The notes beneath the pieces were generated by a model that saw nothing but the letters and a program-made list of their open reading frames with translations, did no database searches and was not told where the DNA came from. A stretch of 64,000 bases of DNA from Salminus brasiliensis (Eukaryota; Chordata; Actinopteri; Characiformes; Bryconidae), in NCBI RefSeq assembly GCF_030463535.1, contig NC_132878.1, forward strand, positions 98,023,040 to 98,087,039, in the 5' to 3' direction. The stretch's first letter is position 1, and each line of letters begins with the position of its first letter. A program made the translations under genes and the position numbers. Shown here piece by piece: positions 62,852 through 64,000 of the stretch.

Positions 62852-63115
62852 TCATTTTTTCAGGATTCTCATTACAAATCCATCCGGCTGGTCAGTAACT
62901 CCAAACTCCAGATGGATGGTTTTGTGAAGGAGGGTCTTGCATTCGTCCGGAACTCTGAACCACTTTTGTTTGAACACATCTAGGAAACGCACCGGCACAC
63001 ATTCCACACAGGTGAGCTGACTTTGTGATGGATGGTCAGTTGTCCAGCCCTCACACTGTTGCTTATTCCACTCTCTGATCATATCATTAAGAGCTCGTGC
63101 GCAGATCGTTTCCTA
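62852..63115 (-). CDS. Hypothetical terminal exon, identity unknown
   Basis: The minus-strand frame opens after an acceptor-like AGCTTTAG| at about 63115 and runs to a stop at 62852: ETICARALNDMIREWNKQQC, EGWTTDHPSQSQLTCVECVP, VRFLDVFKQKWFRVPDECKT, then FGVTDQPDGFVMRILKK. It has a Cys/His cluster (C-EGWTTDHPSQSQLT-CVEC). I cannot name the family. Alternatively it is a decayed paralogue of a transposon-like gene. Confidence 0.4.
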
Positions 63116-63223
63116 AAGCTTTGATATTTTTGTTATTTTATCATTTCTTGGTTCCCTGTTTCACTCTCCAGACATGTTTCAGAAACTTTCTCTTTTTCTT
63201 CTTCTTCTTGTCGACCAATCTCC

Positions 63224-63229
63224 TCATCC

Positions 63230-63266
<37 letters not shown>

Positions 63267-63550
63267 ACCTCCGACTCTTTAACATCCACAGTTTCTACGT
63301 TCTCAGATCTGTCGCTCAGCCTGGTTTCATCATCATCGCTCCTGGAGGATGGCAGGTTTCTCATCTTTATGTTTATCACATCGTCCTCTGAACTTTCCTC
63401 GTCTGTAAGGGGAGAACCGACCCGACTTTCAGTGCCGTTTTGCTTCTCGCTTAGTGAAGGTGAGGACAACCTCCCCCGTTTGTTGTTTTTAAACTCATCG
63501 TCGTCCTGGTCGTTGTGACTGGTCAGCAGTGCTCTGACCCAGGTACGTCA
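63224..63550 (-). CDS. Hypothetical acidic open segment, possible exon
   Basis: The minus-strand frame has no stop from about 63550: LLTSHNDQDDDEFKNNKRGR, LSSPSLSEKQNGTESRVGSP, LTDEESSEDDVINIKMRNLP, then Ser/Glu/Asp-rich sequence ending in a poly-Asp run from a (CAT)n microsatellite at 63233-63266. It is low-complexity and acidic with a basic KNNKRGR patch. No Met start is visible. It may be an exon of the same unknown gene as 62852-63115. Confidence 0.3.
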
Positions 63551-64000
63551 CAGTCAATGCAGGTGCACTTGTCGCTCGCTGGTGACAGAGAAAGAAAAGT
63601 GTTGAAAGGATCGGACGTGATTACTGTGATTTGAATGGTCAAACATAAGTCATCTCTTACAGATGAACTATGGAAGCTGATGAAGGTAAAAACTGCTCTT
63701 GTTCAGTAAAATGACCAGAGACCATTTTCCTCAAAGTCTTCAATCTGGCGTCGTTTGAACAATCTACCAGAAAAGCTGGAAACTGGTCTTCTTTTCTCCA
63801 GCCTGATGTTTTGTTTCACATCATCCCTTTTATCATGTTCATCCCCCCGAAAGTTTTACCCTCGAAACGACATTTTCAGACACGATTTCCTCTCTGATAA
63901 CGAACAACCAGTATTCCAGGGAAACGTTGCAGGACTTGCAGTATCTTCAGCTGTAGGCTTGAGATCCTCTACGACCATTTGCTCCCGCAGCTTTTTAGGC

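Noticed and set aside
63097..63518. Plus-strand frames with poly-His and poly-Ser
   Set aside because: Translations of the (CAT)n microsatellite at 63233-63266 in other frames. Low complexity only.

Overview
This is vertebrate, almost certainly teleost, nuclear DNA: spliced genes with GT/GC-AG introns, many microsatellites, and a dense load of Tc1/mariner, CR1/L2-type LINE, Ty3/Gypsy and tRNA-SINE copies. The fish-specific FISNA-NACHT / LRR / B30.2 receptor architecture makes teleost the firm call. The order (an otophysan such as a characiform) is only a guess.

Two paralogous NLR genes face each other tail to tail. Gene A (+) runs from about 4.4 to 28.7 kb: two short linker exons, one 1774-nt FISNA-NACHT exon (8175-9948), three LRR exons, a 47-nt linker exon and a B30.2 exon. 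I found no start exon for it in the window. Gene B (-) runs from about 61.1 kb, where there is a putative non-coding exon with an ISRE-like motif, down to 36.8 kb: a PYD start exon, a 75-nt linker, the 1774-nt FISNA-NACHT exon (54038-52265), six LRR exons, the 47-nt linker and a B30.2 exon. All splice phases agree. Joining the exons gives an uninterrupted frame of 1259 codons plus stop for gene B and about 1051 codons plus stop (5'-incomplete) for gene A. The two NACHT exons differ at 12 of about 591 residues, while their B30.2 exons and most intron sequence differ far more.

Region by region: 0-3.1 kb is transposon debris (Gypsy pol, Tc1, SINE, LINE 3' end). 3.1-28.7 kb is gene A with introns swollen by Gypsy, Tc1, mariner and LINE insertions, some nested. 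28.7-36.8 kb is an intergenic transposon graveyard (L1-like, Gypsy, SINE) between the two 3' ends. 36.8-61.2 kb is gene B, whose introns hold a Gypsy copy with an inverted patch, a likely solo LTR, an almost complete Tc1 element and others. 61.2-64 kb has a mariner fragment and two short minus-strand open segments of unknown identity at the right edge.

From family knowledge, these receptors are cytosolic innate immune sensors: B30.2 and LRRs are candidate ligand-binding parts, NACHT is the nucleotide-driven oligomerisation switch, and PYD recruits ASC-type adaptors. Gene B looks complete. Gene A either starts outside the window or has lost its effector exon.
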